A stretch of DNA of 33,315 bases from an uncultured Bacteroidota bacterium (GTDB lineage: Bacteria; Bacteroidota; Bacteroidia; Chitinophagales; UBA8649), in NCBI GenBank assembly GCA_937139485.1, contig CAKZQD010000200.1:1-33315 (forward strand), read 5' to 3'. The position numbers and the translations under genes were made by a program. The notes under the pieces were generated by a model. The model did not search any database. It saw only the letters and a list, made by a program, of their open reading frames with translations, and was not told where the DNA came from. Position 1 is the first letter of the stretch; each line of letters starts with the position of its first letter. Positions 23,590 to 30,847 of this stretch are shown here, one piece after another.

Positions 23590-25428
23590 TTATTGCTTTA
23601 AAAGGTCTTCAAATGTACACATCAACTCTTCTACCGTAAATGGCATTCCTTGTACTTTATTGTACTGCAAAAATTTATTTTCAGGAAAACGATCTCTAAA
23701 TATTTTTACCATTTGCCCCAAATTCAATTCTGCAACCAAAATCTTTGGATACTTTGAAAGGATTTCTGCTGTATTTTTTGGCATCGGGTTGATATAATTA
23801 AAATGTGCGTAGGCAATTTTTTTGCCTTGTGCGTTGGTTCGTTTTACAGCGGTGTGCAAACTCCCATAAGTTCCTCCCCAACCTATCACCAAAAGTTCTG
23901 CATCTTCAGCTCCTTCTAGCGTCAAATCTGGTATTCTTTGCGCTAGTTTTGAAATTTTTTCTGCTCTAATTTCTACCATACGCTGGTGGTTTTCTGGATG
24001 GTAAGAAACGGCTCCGGTATTTTCAGCTTTTTCCAAACCACCCAAACGGTGCTCTAGACCTTTCATACCAGGTATTGCCCATTCACGCACTAAATTTTCA
24101 TCTCTTTCGTAGGGTAAATAATTTTCTTTTCCTGCTTTGGCAAAAGGAATGTTTATTTCTGCCATTTCTGCCAGTTTTCTTAGTCGCCAAGGTGCCGAAC
24201 CATTTGCTATATAACCGTCTGAAAGTAAAATAACGGGCGTCATATTTTCTAGCGAAAGTTTTGCTGCTTCATAAGCCCAATCGTAGCAGTTTGCAGAAGT
24301 ACTAGCCGCCAAAACAATGACTGGACTTTCGCCATTTCGTCCATACATGACTTGCAAAAGGTCAGATTGCTCTGTTTTGGTAGGCAAACCGGTACTTGGT
24401 CCACCTCTTTGTATATTTACGATAACGAGTGGTAATTCGGTCATCATAGCCAAACCTACAGCTTCTGCTTTTAGCGCCATTCCTGGCCCAGAAGTAGTGG
24501 TAATAGCCAAATTTCCTGCAAAAGAAGCACCTATAGCTGCTCCTACGCCTGCTATTTCGTCTTCTGCCTGAAAAGTAGTTACATCTAGTGCTTTATGCTT
24601 CGATAATTCGTGCAAAATATCTGATGCTGGCGTAATAGGATACGAACCCAAAAATAAAGGTAATTTTGCTTTATTTGCCGCTGCTATAAAACCCCAAGAC
24701 AAGGCTTTATTTCCGGTAATGATACGGTAAGTTCCTTTTGCTAATTTTGCTGGAGAAACGGTGTAAGATTCTGGTAATAATTCTATCGTTTCGCCATAAT
24801 GAAAACCCGCTTTTAGGTTCAAAATATTGGCATCTGCTATTTCGGGTTTGTTTTTAAATTTCTCTTTCAAAAACTGAAAAGTATGTTCCATAGATCGGTT
24901 AAACAACCAAAAAACAATACCTAGCGCAAACATGTTTTTGCTTCGCAGTACATCTTTATTTCCAAGACCAGAATCTTTTAAATTTTCTTTGGTCAAAGCC
25001 GTAATCGGTGCTTCTACCAGTCTATAATCTTCTAGCATGTCACTTTCCAAAGGATTATGTTCATAACCTGCTTTGAGGATATTTTTCTTATTGAAACTAT
25101 CGGTGTCTATAATTAGAATTTTTCCTTTTGGAAGCGATTCCAAATTGGTTTTCAAAGCCGCAGGATTCATCGCTACCAATACATCTACGGCATCGCCAGC
25201 GGTATTGACTTCATTGTTTCCTATTTGCACTTGAAAACCCGAAACACCGTAAACGCTTCCTTGTGGAGCACGTATTTCTGCAGGGAAATTTGGGAAAGTA
25301 GATACATCGTTTCCAAACAATGCCGAAGTATTGGCAAATTCAGAACCTGTAAGCTGCATTCCATCTCCAGAATCGCCTACGAAACGAACCACTACGCTAT
25401 CTAATATTTTTGTGCCTTTGGTAGACAT
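23590..25428 (-). CDS. korA: 2-oxoglutarate:ferredoxin oxidoreductase, fused gamma-alpha subunit
   Basis: 612 residues. Residues ~1-190 are the gamma domain (RFVGDSGDGMQLTGSEFA, APQGSVYGVSGFQVQIG); the rest is the alpha domain (LGSYPITPASDILHEL, TSGPGMALKAEAVGLA, NIQRGGPSTGLPTKTEQSDL). This gamma-alpha fusion is the form common in Bacteroidota and other aerobes. It works with KorB and a ferredoxin, and the ferredoxin gene is divergent at 25715. A -7 element TAACTTTG is at 25461-25454. Confidence 0.92.
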   Translation of the reverse strand: MSTKGTKILDSVVVRFVGDSGDGMQLTGSEFANTSALFGNDVSTFPNFPAEIRAPQGSVYGVSGFQVQIGNNEVNTAGDAVDVLVAMNPAALKTNLESLPKGKILIIDTDSFNKKNILKAGYEHNPLESDMLEDYRLVEAPITALTKENLKDSGLGNKDVLRSKNMFALGIVFWLFNRSMEHTFQFLKEKFKNKPEIADANILNLKAGFHYGETIELLPESYTVSPAKLAKGTYRIITGNKALSWGFIAAANKAKLPLFLGSYPITPASDILHELSKHKALDVTTFQAEDEIAGVGAAIGASFAGNLAITTTSGPGMALKAEAVGLAMMTELPLVIVNIQRGGPSTGLPTKTEQSDLLQVMYGRNGESPVIVLAASTSANCYDWAYEAAKLSLENMTPVILLSDGYIANGSAPWRLRKLAEMAEINIPFAKAGKENYLPYERDENLVREWAIPGMKGLEHRLGGLEKAENTGAVSYHPENHQRMVEIRAEKISKLAQRIPDLTLEGAEDAELLVIGWGGTYGSLHTAVKRTNAQGKKIAYAHFNYINPMPKNTAEILSKYPKILVAELNLGQMVKIFRDRFPENKFLQYNKVQGMPFTVEELMCTFEDLLKQ

Positions 25429-25453
25429 AAATTATTTATTTTTGAATGAATTA

Positions 25454-25461
25454 CAAAGTTA
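25454..25461 (-). promoter_or_regulatory. -7 promoter element of korAB
   Basis: TAACTTTG on the minus strand matches TAnnTTTG and lies 25 bases before the korA ATG. Confidence 0.6.
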
Positions 25462-25518
25462 CGACTTAAAAAATCAAGTTTTATGATTTAGATTACATAA
25501 GATGTTCATTTGAATTTC

Positions 25519-25526
25519 TAACTTTG
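25519..25526 (+). promoter_or_regulatory. -7 promoter element upstream of the ferredoxin gene
   Basis: TAACTTTG matches TAnnTTTG. The ferredoxin start is about 190 bases away, so the leader would contain the inverted repeat at 25590-25660. Confidence 0.45.
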
Positions 25527-25589
25527 TAGTATTAAATGAAATTGGATTACTAATAAATCGTCTTTGCCGACTTTGCTAAAACTACTGAG

Positions 25590-25660
25590 AGTTTGAAGCA
25601 ATCTCGTGTCTACTGAAATTGAATAAGATTGTTTCTTCTCTGCGTTCATCGCTATGAAGC
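25590..25660. repeat. Dispersed inverted-repeat element in the korA-ferredoxin gap
   Basis: GAAGCAATCT (25595-25604) pairs with AGATTGTTTC (25626-25635). The arms match those of 28482-28589. The palindromic, non-coding form resembles REP/MITE-like intergenic repeats of Bacteroidota. Confidence 0.6.
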
Positions 25661-25714
25661 ACTTCAATCAACCTGCAATAAGATATTTTTATTAGTAATT
25701 TTAAAATGAAAAAG

Positions 25715-26065
25715 ATGGCTTTAAAAATAACTGACGACTGTATAAATTGTGATGCTTGTATTCAAGAATGCCCAAATACTGCTATTTATGAACCAGACGA
25801 AAAATGGACTTATGCAGACGGAACAAGCCTTGCTGGAATTATTCAAACATTAAATGGCGAAAAAAAAGATGCTAATAAAGAGTTTAAACCCGTTTCTGAA
25901 GAGTTTTACTTTATAGTAGAAGATAAATGTACCGAGTGTAAAGGTTTTCATGAAGAGCCTCAGTGTGCTAGCGTTTGTCCTGTAGATTGTATTATTATAG
26001 ACGAAGAATTGGCCGAAAGTGAAGAATTGTTGTACAAAAAGAAGGATTGGATGCACGAGAATTAA
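25715..26065 (+). CDS. Two-cluster 4Fe-4S ferredoxin
   Basis: 116 residues from ATG 25715 (MALKITDDCINC); a slightly longer start at 25706 is possible. The first Cys set is CINCDACIQECP; the second is CTECKGFHEEPQCASVCP, with a ~40-residue insertion between them, as usual for this Bacteroidota ferredoxin. It probably carries electrons for the KorAB enzyme divergently encoded next door. A long leader from 25519 includes a dispersed repeat. A degraded copy of its 3' end appears near 26419. Confidence 0.88.
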   Translation: MALKITDDCINCDACIQECPNTAIYEPDEKWTYADGTSLAGIIQTLNGEKKDANKEFKPVSEEFYFIVEDKCTECKGFHEEPQCASVCPVDCIIIDEELAESEELLYKKKDWMHEN

Positions 26066-26689
26066 TGAGAGAATGTTGGAATGGGAGAATGAGAGAATGG
26101 GGTTTGCTTAGACTAAGGACTTTTAGATAGATTTTAGATCTAATCAAGTCTTATGACCGCTGCGCAGAAGGACTTTTAAAAACAAAAAAAATTGAAATTC
26201 AAAATCCGAAGGTATTTTAGGATACTTTAAAAAAAAGAAAAATAAAATTCGAAATTTGAAATTTAAGTGTGTTTGAACTTTCTAAAACAATGAGGAAATT
26301 ACAAAATAGTAAAGTCGAATAGCGGAGTCAAACAAACATCCAACTTCTAACATCCAACTTCCAACAAAAAAACTACATTTTAGTATTTTTATGAAAAGTG
26401 CTTTGATATGAAAAAAAAGATTGGCTGCACAGAAATTAATGAGAGAATGTGCGAATGAGAGAATGAAAGAATGTTGTTTGCTCAGAAAATTAAGATTTAG
26501 ATAAAAGACTTTTGACTGCTGCGCTTTGGACATAAGACCGCTACGCTAAAAGACGAAATGTACAAAAAGGCGAGTCAAAAAAAACTTCCAACATCTAACT
26601 TCCAACACCCAACAAAAAAAACAACATTTTTGTTTTTTATTTAAAAGAATAAACTTACTTTTGCAGTCCTTAAAAAAGAAGAAATAATT
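26066..26689. other. 624-base non-coding region with degenerate duplicated segments
   Basis: No convincing gene. Two similar blocks occur: 26045-26360 and 26419-26625. Each has GAATTAATGAGAGAATG-type strings (26058 and 26433), a GACCGCT or GACTGCTGCGC string, and ends in CCAACTTC/CTTCCAAC runs (26340 and 26583). The second block begins with a sequence like the ferredoxin 3' end. The rpsT promoter is at its right edge. Confidence 0.6.
26656..26663 (+). promoter_or_regulatory. -7 promoter element of rpsT
   Basis: TACTTTTG matches TAnnTTTG exactly and lies 26 bases before the rpsT ATG, with T-rich sequence upstream. Confidence 0.65.
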
Positions 26690-26941
26690 ATGGCAAATCA
26701 TAAGTCAACAAAAAAAAGAATAAGACAAACGGAAAAAAGACGTTTACAAAATAGATATTTCGCAAAAACTATGCGTAATGCTATTAGAGATTTAAGAGCA
26801 ATGGAAACTAAAAAAGATGCAGAGGCAAAATTAGGTTCTGTAATATCTTTAGTAGACAAAGTAGCTAAGAGAAATCAAATACACAATAATAAAGCATCAA
26901 ACATTAAGTCTAAATTAATGAAGCATGTAAATGCTATGTAA
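26690..26941 (+). CDS. rpsT: 30S ribosomal protein S20
   Basis: 83 residues, Lys/Arg-rich: MANHKSTKKRIRQTEKRRLQ at the start, and an N-rich helix (KRNQIHNNKASNIKSKL) at the end, typical of S20. It binds 16S rRNA in early 30S assembly. Monocistronic, with a strong -7 element and a terminator at 26968-26996. Confidence 0.97.
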   Translation: MANHKSTKKRIRQTEKRRLQNRYFAKTMRNAIRDLRAMETKKDAEAKLGSVISLVDKVAKRNQIHNNKASNIKSKLMKHVNAM

Positions 26942-26967
26942 TTAACTTTTGCATTGAAAATATTTAT

Positions 26968-26996
26968 AAAGCCTTGATAATTTTATCAAGGCTTTT
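26968..26996 (+). terminator. rpsT terminator
   Basis: AAAGCCTTGATAA (26968-26980) pairs with TTATCAAGGCTTT (26983-26995), followed by a T run. Confidence 0.85.
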
Positions 26997-27002
26997 TTAC
27001 AT

Positions 27003-27036
27003 AAAAAAAGGAAATCAATATTGATTTCCTTTTTTT
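27003..27036. terminator. Bidirectional terminator between rpsT and squalene monooxygenase
   Basis: A perfect 34-bp palindrome: seven A then GGAAATCAAT and its complement ending in seven T. It can end transcription from both convergent genes. Confidence 0.85.
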
Positions 27037-27051
27037 TGGTTTTGTTTATAC

Positions 27052-28449
27052 TTATGTTGTTATTAATTGTATTGGTTGTTCTAAGTATTTTTTCAAAGGC
27101 TGCTCTTCAAATAAAGAAGTCAGCGTCAATTCATTTTTAATTAATGGTCGTATTATATTGAAAGCATCATAAAGTATTTTTGAAGCTTTAGCTACGTTGG
27201 TTACCTTATCTACCATTAGATTAGTAGAACCAAATGCTGCTACACCAAAGAAATATCGTATCAGGGTTTTATGATCTCTTTCTATTCCTGCTAATAGTTT
27301 TAAAGGCATTTGAGCATTTTTTCCTCCTTTTTTCAAATATTCATACACGGCTTCTTTCAATAGCTGATTACTCATAACGCCATACAGCGCATTTGCCAAA
27401 ATATTTACATTTGCATTGGCGTGATGTCTTTCTTTGTAGTAAACTTTTACTTTTGTAGAAACCAAATCTGCGTTTTTGAAGTTTGGAAGGCTCAATAAAT
27501 GATTGCTCAGTAAATAAATATCTGCAAAAATAGCCGTAAGTCCACCACCTGTAAGCGGATGACGCATATTTAAAGCATCACCAAGCAAAACTGCTCCTTT
27601 TCTTATCAGTGGTTTTGCTGGCATATAGTGGTTTGCCATAATTTTAAATTTCCCTTCTTCCATAGCTGCTTCAAAAGATGGTTTCATTTTAGCTGGTAAA
27701 AAAGGTAAAATATTATCTTTCAAATAGTTATATATCTGCGGACCTCTTCTAGGCGGTGTGCTGCTCGGAAAATCTACCAAAATTCTAACTTCCGAACTTG
27801 ATATAGGATAGCAAACAGACGGTGTATCTGAAGTCATTAATACGTGTCCGTGATTTGGAAATGGTAAGTCACAGTTTTTTAAAACAATACCTATAAAATG
27901 TGATGTAATTTCTTTTTCTGGGTTTGAAAAATCTTGTCTAAAACGAGAATAAAAACCATCGCTGATAATCGTTAGGTCTGCTTCTAGGTTAAATTCTAGT
28001 TCTAGCTCGTTGTCATAATACGTCACACCTTCTATTTTCCCAGATTCGTCTTCGTTTATTCTTTTTACTTCTCCTTTTATTTGCTGCACATTTTGGTAAG
28101 AAAGTGCTTCTTTTCTCAAATTTTGTAAGAAATGACCGCTATTTACACCTACACCAGATTTATCTTTAGAGCCATCGTCGTTGTAAGAAATGCTAAACAT
28201 CTCCTCTCCTTTTATTAAACCATAACCGTAAACAGGCTGCGCATCAAAACCTTCCAAGCAGTGTTTCAAACCTAAAGTTTCTAACATTTTTACTGCTCCA
28301 GGTTGTAAAAGCTCTGCTACAATTCTGTCTTTGTAGTCAAAATCTCTATCTACAAGCGCTATCGTTTTTCCTTGTTTTCCTAGGTAAGCTGCTACGGTGG
28401 CTCCTGCCATTCCTGCGCCTACTATGATGATGTCAAATTTGTTTTTCAT
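27052..28449 (-). CDS. smo: Squalene monooxygenase (squalene epoxidase)
   Basis: 465 residues from ATG 28449. FAD motifs are complete: IIVGAGMAG (Gly11/13/16), the ELLQPGAV stretch (47-54), SDGFYSRFR (164-171) and GDALNMRHPLTGGG (290-303), the last being the hallmark of sterol-pathway squalene epoxidases. It forms 2,3-oxidosqualene from squalene with O2. There is no N-terminal membrane helix beyond the FAD strand. An upstream in-frame ATG at 28476 is less likely. It is downstream of squalene synthase on the same strand, separated by 148 bases that include a dispersed repeat. Confidence 0.94.
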   Translation of the reverse strand: MKNKFDIIIVGAGMAGATVAAYLGKQGKTIALVDRDFDYKDRIVAELLQPGAVKMLETLGLKHCLEGFDAQPVYGYGLIKGEEMFSISYNDDGSKDKSGVGVNSGHFLQNLRKEALSYQNVQQIKGEVKRINEDESGKIEGVTYYDNELELEFNLEADLTIISDGFYSRFRQDFSNPEKEITSHFIGIVLKNCDLPFPNHGHVLMTSDTPSVCYPISSSEVRILVDFPSSTPPRRGPQIYNYLKDNILPFLPAKMKPSFEAAMEEGKFKIMANHYMPAKPLIRKGAVLLGDALNMRHPLTGGGLTAIFADIYLLSNHLLSLPNFKNADLVSTKVKVYYKERHHANANVNILANALYGVMSNQLLKEAVYEYLKKGGKNAQMPLKLLAGIERDHKTLIRYFFGVAAFGSTNLMVDKVTNVAKASKILYDAFNIIRPLIKNELTLTSLFEEQPLKKYLEQPIQLITT

Positions 28450-28481
28450 TTTCTTAGGATTTTGGTGTGTTATCATATCAC

Positions 28482-28589
28482 CGTCATTACGAAAAGCGCT
28501 TTTTCAGCGTGATGAAGTAATCTGCTGGTCTGGAATACCTCTTGTGAAACTTCCAAAAGATTGCTTCTTCGTTCCTCATCGCAATGACG
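28482..28589. repeat. Dispersed inverted-repeat element between squalene synthase and monooxygenase
   Basis: Outer arms CGTCATTACG (28482-28491) and CGCAATGACG (28580-28589); inner arms GAAGTAATCT (28514-28523) and AGATTGCTTC (28558-28567). Each pair matches at 9 of 10 positions. It is non-coding and shares arms with the elements at 25590-25660 and 30800-30832. Confidence 0.75.
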
Positions 28590-28597
28590 AGAACGAA

Positions 28598-29713
28598 CTA
28601 TAAATTAACTGAATCTAAAAGTGCCTTGAGTGTTTCAAAATGTTTTGAATCTGGCTGATTTTTTGACTTGATGTCTTCGATAAATTTATCGTAGTAGTAT
28701 TTGAAATCTTCCATAGATTTTACGGCTCCAAAAATTTCCATCGTCATACTTCGGTCTATCTTTACGATACCTTGAAGTGCTTCCGAATTGTTATACAACT
28801 TAGACAGTGTAGCTACTGCCATAATTTGTGGAATGGCGCAAAACCTAAATACTTGTCTGTTTTTCAAAAGCGACATATATTCTATAGCTTGTGGCAAATG
28901 GTTTAGTGCATTAATTACCATTTCATTTAAACAATCTAGCGATTTTTGATCTGTAGGATTTTTTACAAAAAAGTCTTTTTCTTCAGCGTATTGTTTCCAA
29001 ATTTCTTCTGGCCAAAAGAAACGATCTTGGTAAATATCTTCCCAATAATCTCTAGTGATATTTGTTTTTTGTAAGAGTAAACCCATTGCATTTGAAAGTT
29101 CGGTTTTCTCTTTTAAGAAACTTTCTTCCAAACCTGAAGCAGAAAAAACATCAGACAAACCGATACCAACCAAACCAGCTACATAATGACAATATTTGTC
29201 GTATTGTGCTTTGGTTTTAATTTCGGTTTCAGCAAAATCTGCCATTCCGGCGCCCATCATTTTAGTGATTTTTCTGATTGCTGCTTGATATTCTGGTTTT
29301 AGCGTTGAAGTAAATCTTGCTACTTTGTAGTATTTTTCTAGTAGCTCTACTTCATTTTCGTTTTCGCCTATATTCATAAGGCAATAAGAAGAATTGGTAC
29401 ATTTCAAATAAAAAGTTTTTAAAGTCTGTGCCTTAAAATTTTCCTCCACACTCATATCATCTTCTATAGAATCTAGTGCGCGCAGCACTAAATAAAAAGC
29501 TGCGATGGCATCTTTCAATTCTGTAGGCAACTGCTGAATGACTAAGGCAAAAGAACGCGATACTTTGGTAAGGCTCTCGTAACAGAAATCTTTGTCCGAT
29601 TTTTCTTTTGACAATTTACTTTTTACTTTGTTTTTACTTAGATTTACAACAGAACTAAATGTAGTAACTGCTCCAGAAAAACTTCTTGCGGTATTTGTTA
29701 TATCAAAACTCAT
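28598..29713 (-). CDS. sqs: Squalene synthase, eukaryotic type
   Basis: 371 residues from ATG 29713. Motifs in order: SRSFALVIQQLP (52-63), FYLVLRALDSIEDDM (first Asp-rich motif, Asp81-Asp86), MGAGMADF (153-160), YCHYVAGLVGIGLSDVF (174-190) and LLQKTNITRDYWED (second Asp-rich motif, Asp222-Asp226). These are the eukaryotic farnesyl-diphosphate farnesyltransferase motifs, so it makes squalene from FPP in one enzyme instead of through HpnCDE. A GTG-initiated extension to 29797 adds 28 residues without family support. The C-terminal membrane anchor of eukaryotic enzymes appears to be missing. Confidence 0.94.
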   Translation of the reverse strand: MSFDITNTARSFSGAVTTFSSVVNLSKNKVKSKLSKEKSDKDFCYESLTKVSRSFALVIQQLPTELKDAIAAFYLVLRALDSIEDDMSVEENFKAQTLKTFYLKCTNSSYCLMNIGENENEVELLEKYYKVARFTSTLKPEYQAAIRKITKMMGAGMADFAETEIKTKAQYDKYCHYVAGLVGIGLSDVFSASGLEESFLKEKTELSNAMGLLLQKTNITRDYWEDIYQDRFFWPEEIWKQYAEEKDFFVKNPTDQKSLDCLNEMVINALNHLPQAIEYMSLLKNRQVFRFCAIPQIMAVATLSKLYNNSEALQGIVKIDRSMTMEIFGAVKSMEDFKYYYDKFIEDIKSKNQPDSKHFETLKALLDSVNL

Positions 29714-29911
29714 ACTGCAAAGTAAAAGGGAAAAACCGCTCAGCAAGTACAAGTATTCTTTTGAAACGTATTTGGACGTACGAATACTGAAATACACACG
29801 CTAGAACTATTGACTATCAGAAACTTATAACAAGCTATTCTGTTTTTAAAATTTAGGATTTTATCTTGTAAAAATGTTTTAATAGAGCTTAAATGAAAAT
29901 AAAAATGCGAT

Positions 29912-29945
29912 AAAGTTCGTATTTCAAGAACTTTTATTAACTTTG
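29912..29945 (+). promoter_or_regulatory. higBA promoter and candidate operator
   Basis: AAAGTTC (29912-29918) and GAACTTT (29928-29934) form an inverted repeat with a 9-base spacer just before the -7 element TAACTTTG (29938-29945). Binding of HigA here would repress the pair. The start codon is 12 bases past the -7 element, giving a very short leader. Confidence 0.55.
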
Positions 29946-29956
29946 TATTATTCAAT

Positions 29957-30253
29957 ATGAAACGAATTATAGCAAAAAGAACATTGAGAGAATTTTGGAC
30001 CAAACATCATGACTCAGAACAGTATTTGAAAACTTGGTTTGATACTGTTAAAAAGTCAAATTGGAAAACGCCCAACGATGTTAAAAAGAGCTATATAAAT
30101 GCAAGTATTTTGAAAAATTCAAGAATCGTATTCAATATTAAAGGAAATACTTACAGACTAATTGTAAAATTTAATTTTGAACGTCAGTGGGCATTTATAC
30201 GCTTTATTGGTACACATTCTGAATATGATAAAATAGATGCAAACAACATTTAA
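29957..30253 (+). CDS. higB: HigB-type mRNA interferase toxin
   Basis: 98 residues: KRIIAKRTLREFWTKHHDSE, then SRIVFNIKGNTYRLIVKFNF and FIRFIGTHSEYDKID, the pattern of the HigB (toxin-first) family. These toxins cleave mRNA on translating ribosomes. The gene precedes its antitoxin by 10 bases, the reverse order of most toxin-antitoxin pairs and typical for HigBA. It lies between squalene synthase (divergent) and the cyclase gene (same strand). Confidence 0.9.
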   Translation: MKRIIAKRTLREFWTKHHDSEQYLKTWFDTVKKSNWKTPNDVKKSYINASILKNSRIVFNIKGNTYRLIVKFNFERQWAFIRFIGTHSEYDKIDANNI

Positions 30254-30263
30254 TTATAAAATT

Positions 30264-30632
30264 ATGAATATTAAACCCATAAAAACAGAGCAAGACTACG
30301 ACAAGGCATTGCTAAGACTTGAAGCAATTTTTGATGCACCCATAAACACTATGGAAGGTGATGAAGCAGAAATTTTGTCTTTATTAATTGAAAACTATGA
30401 GAACGAATTTCACTCTATAGATTTACCAGACCCTATTGAAGCCATTAAAATACGAATGGAAGATTTGAATTTTAAGCAAAAGGATTTAGTAGGAATAATA
30501 GGTGGAAAAAGTAGTGTTTCTGAAGTTTTAAATAAAAAGAAAAGATTGACAATAGAAATGGTAAGAAAGCTTGAAAAGTTTTTAAATATTTCTGCTTCAG
30601 TTTTAGTAAATCCATATAAACTTTCTGTTTAA
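30264..30632 (+). CDS. higA: HigA antitoxin, XRE-type
   Basis: 122 residues. The N-terminal part (KTEQDYDKALLRLEAIF) is the HigA-specific segment; the helix-turn-helix is at about 75-110 (NFKQKDLVGIIGGKSSVSEV). It binds HigB and represses the operon. I chose ATG 30264, after the higB stop, over an earlier in-frame ATG at 30237 within higB. Confidence 0.9.
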   Translation: MNIKPIKTEQDYDKALLRLEAIFDAPINTMEGDEAEILSLLIENYENEFHSIDLPDPIEAIKIRMEDLNFKQKDLVGIIGGKSSVSEVLNKKKRLTIEMVRKLEKFLNISASVLVNPYKLSV

Positions 30633-30719
30633 CTCAACAACTTAGGTTTTTAAAGTAGATTATTGTCTAAAAAAAGGTGCAACATTAAGTATTCAGACAT
30701 CATTTGAACTTCTAAAAGT

Positions 30720-30747
30720 TTTGAAATGACATAATGATATATCTTTG
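30720..30747 (+). promoter_or_regulatory. Promoter of the oxidosqualene cyclase gene
   Basis: TTTG (30720-30723), 16 bases, then TATCTTTG (30740-30747), an exact TAnnTTTG. The likely start near 30753 leaves a leader of about 95 bases that passes through the repeat at 30800-30832. Confidence 0.55.
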
Positions 30748-30799
30748 ACAAAAAATAATAACAAGATTTACATCATACAAATTTCTTGTTCTTACTAAA

Positions 30800-30832
30800 A
30801 GATTCTTCAGTCGTACCTCCTTCTGAATGACG
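30800..30832 (+). repeat. Half copy of the dispersed repeat before the cyclase gene
   Basis: AGATTCTTCAGTCGTACC to TGAATGACG resembles the right half of the element at 28482-28589 (AGATTGCTTC to CAATGACG). Its end contains an ATG (30827) in frame with the cyclase. Confidence 0.6.
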
Positions 30833-30847
30833 TTAAAAACTTATAGC

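Noticed and set aside
26282..26533. 83-codon open frame on the minus strand in the rpsT upstream gap
   Set aside because: Composition is low-complexity, it falls in degenerate repeats, and no motif is recognised.
29714..29797. GTG 29797 as the squalene synthase start
   Set aside because: It adds 28 residues with no family resemblance; ATG 29713 gives a normal length.
30827..30847. ATG 30827 as the cyclase start
   Set aside because: It lies in the end of a dispersed repeat; ATG 30848 begins just after and fits the family better.
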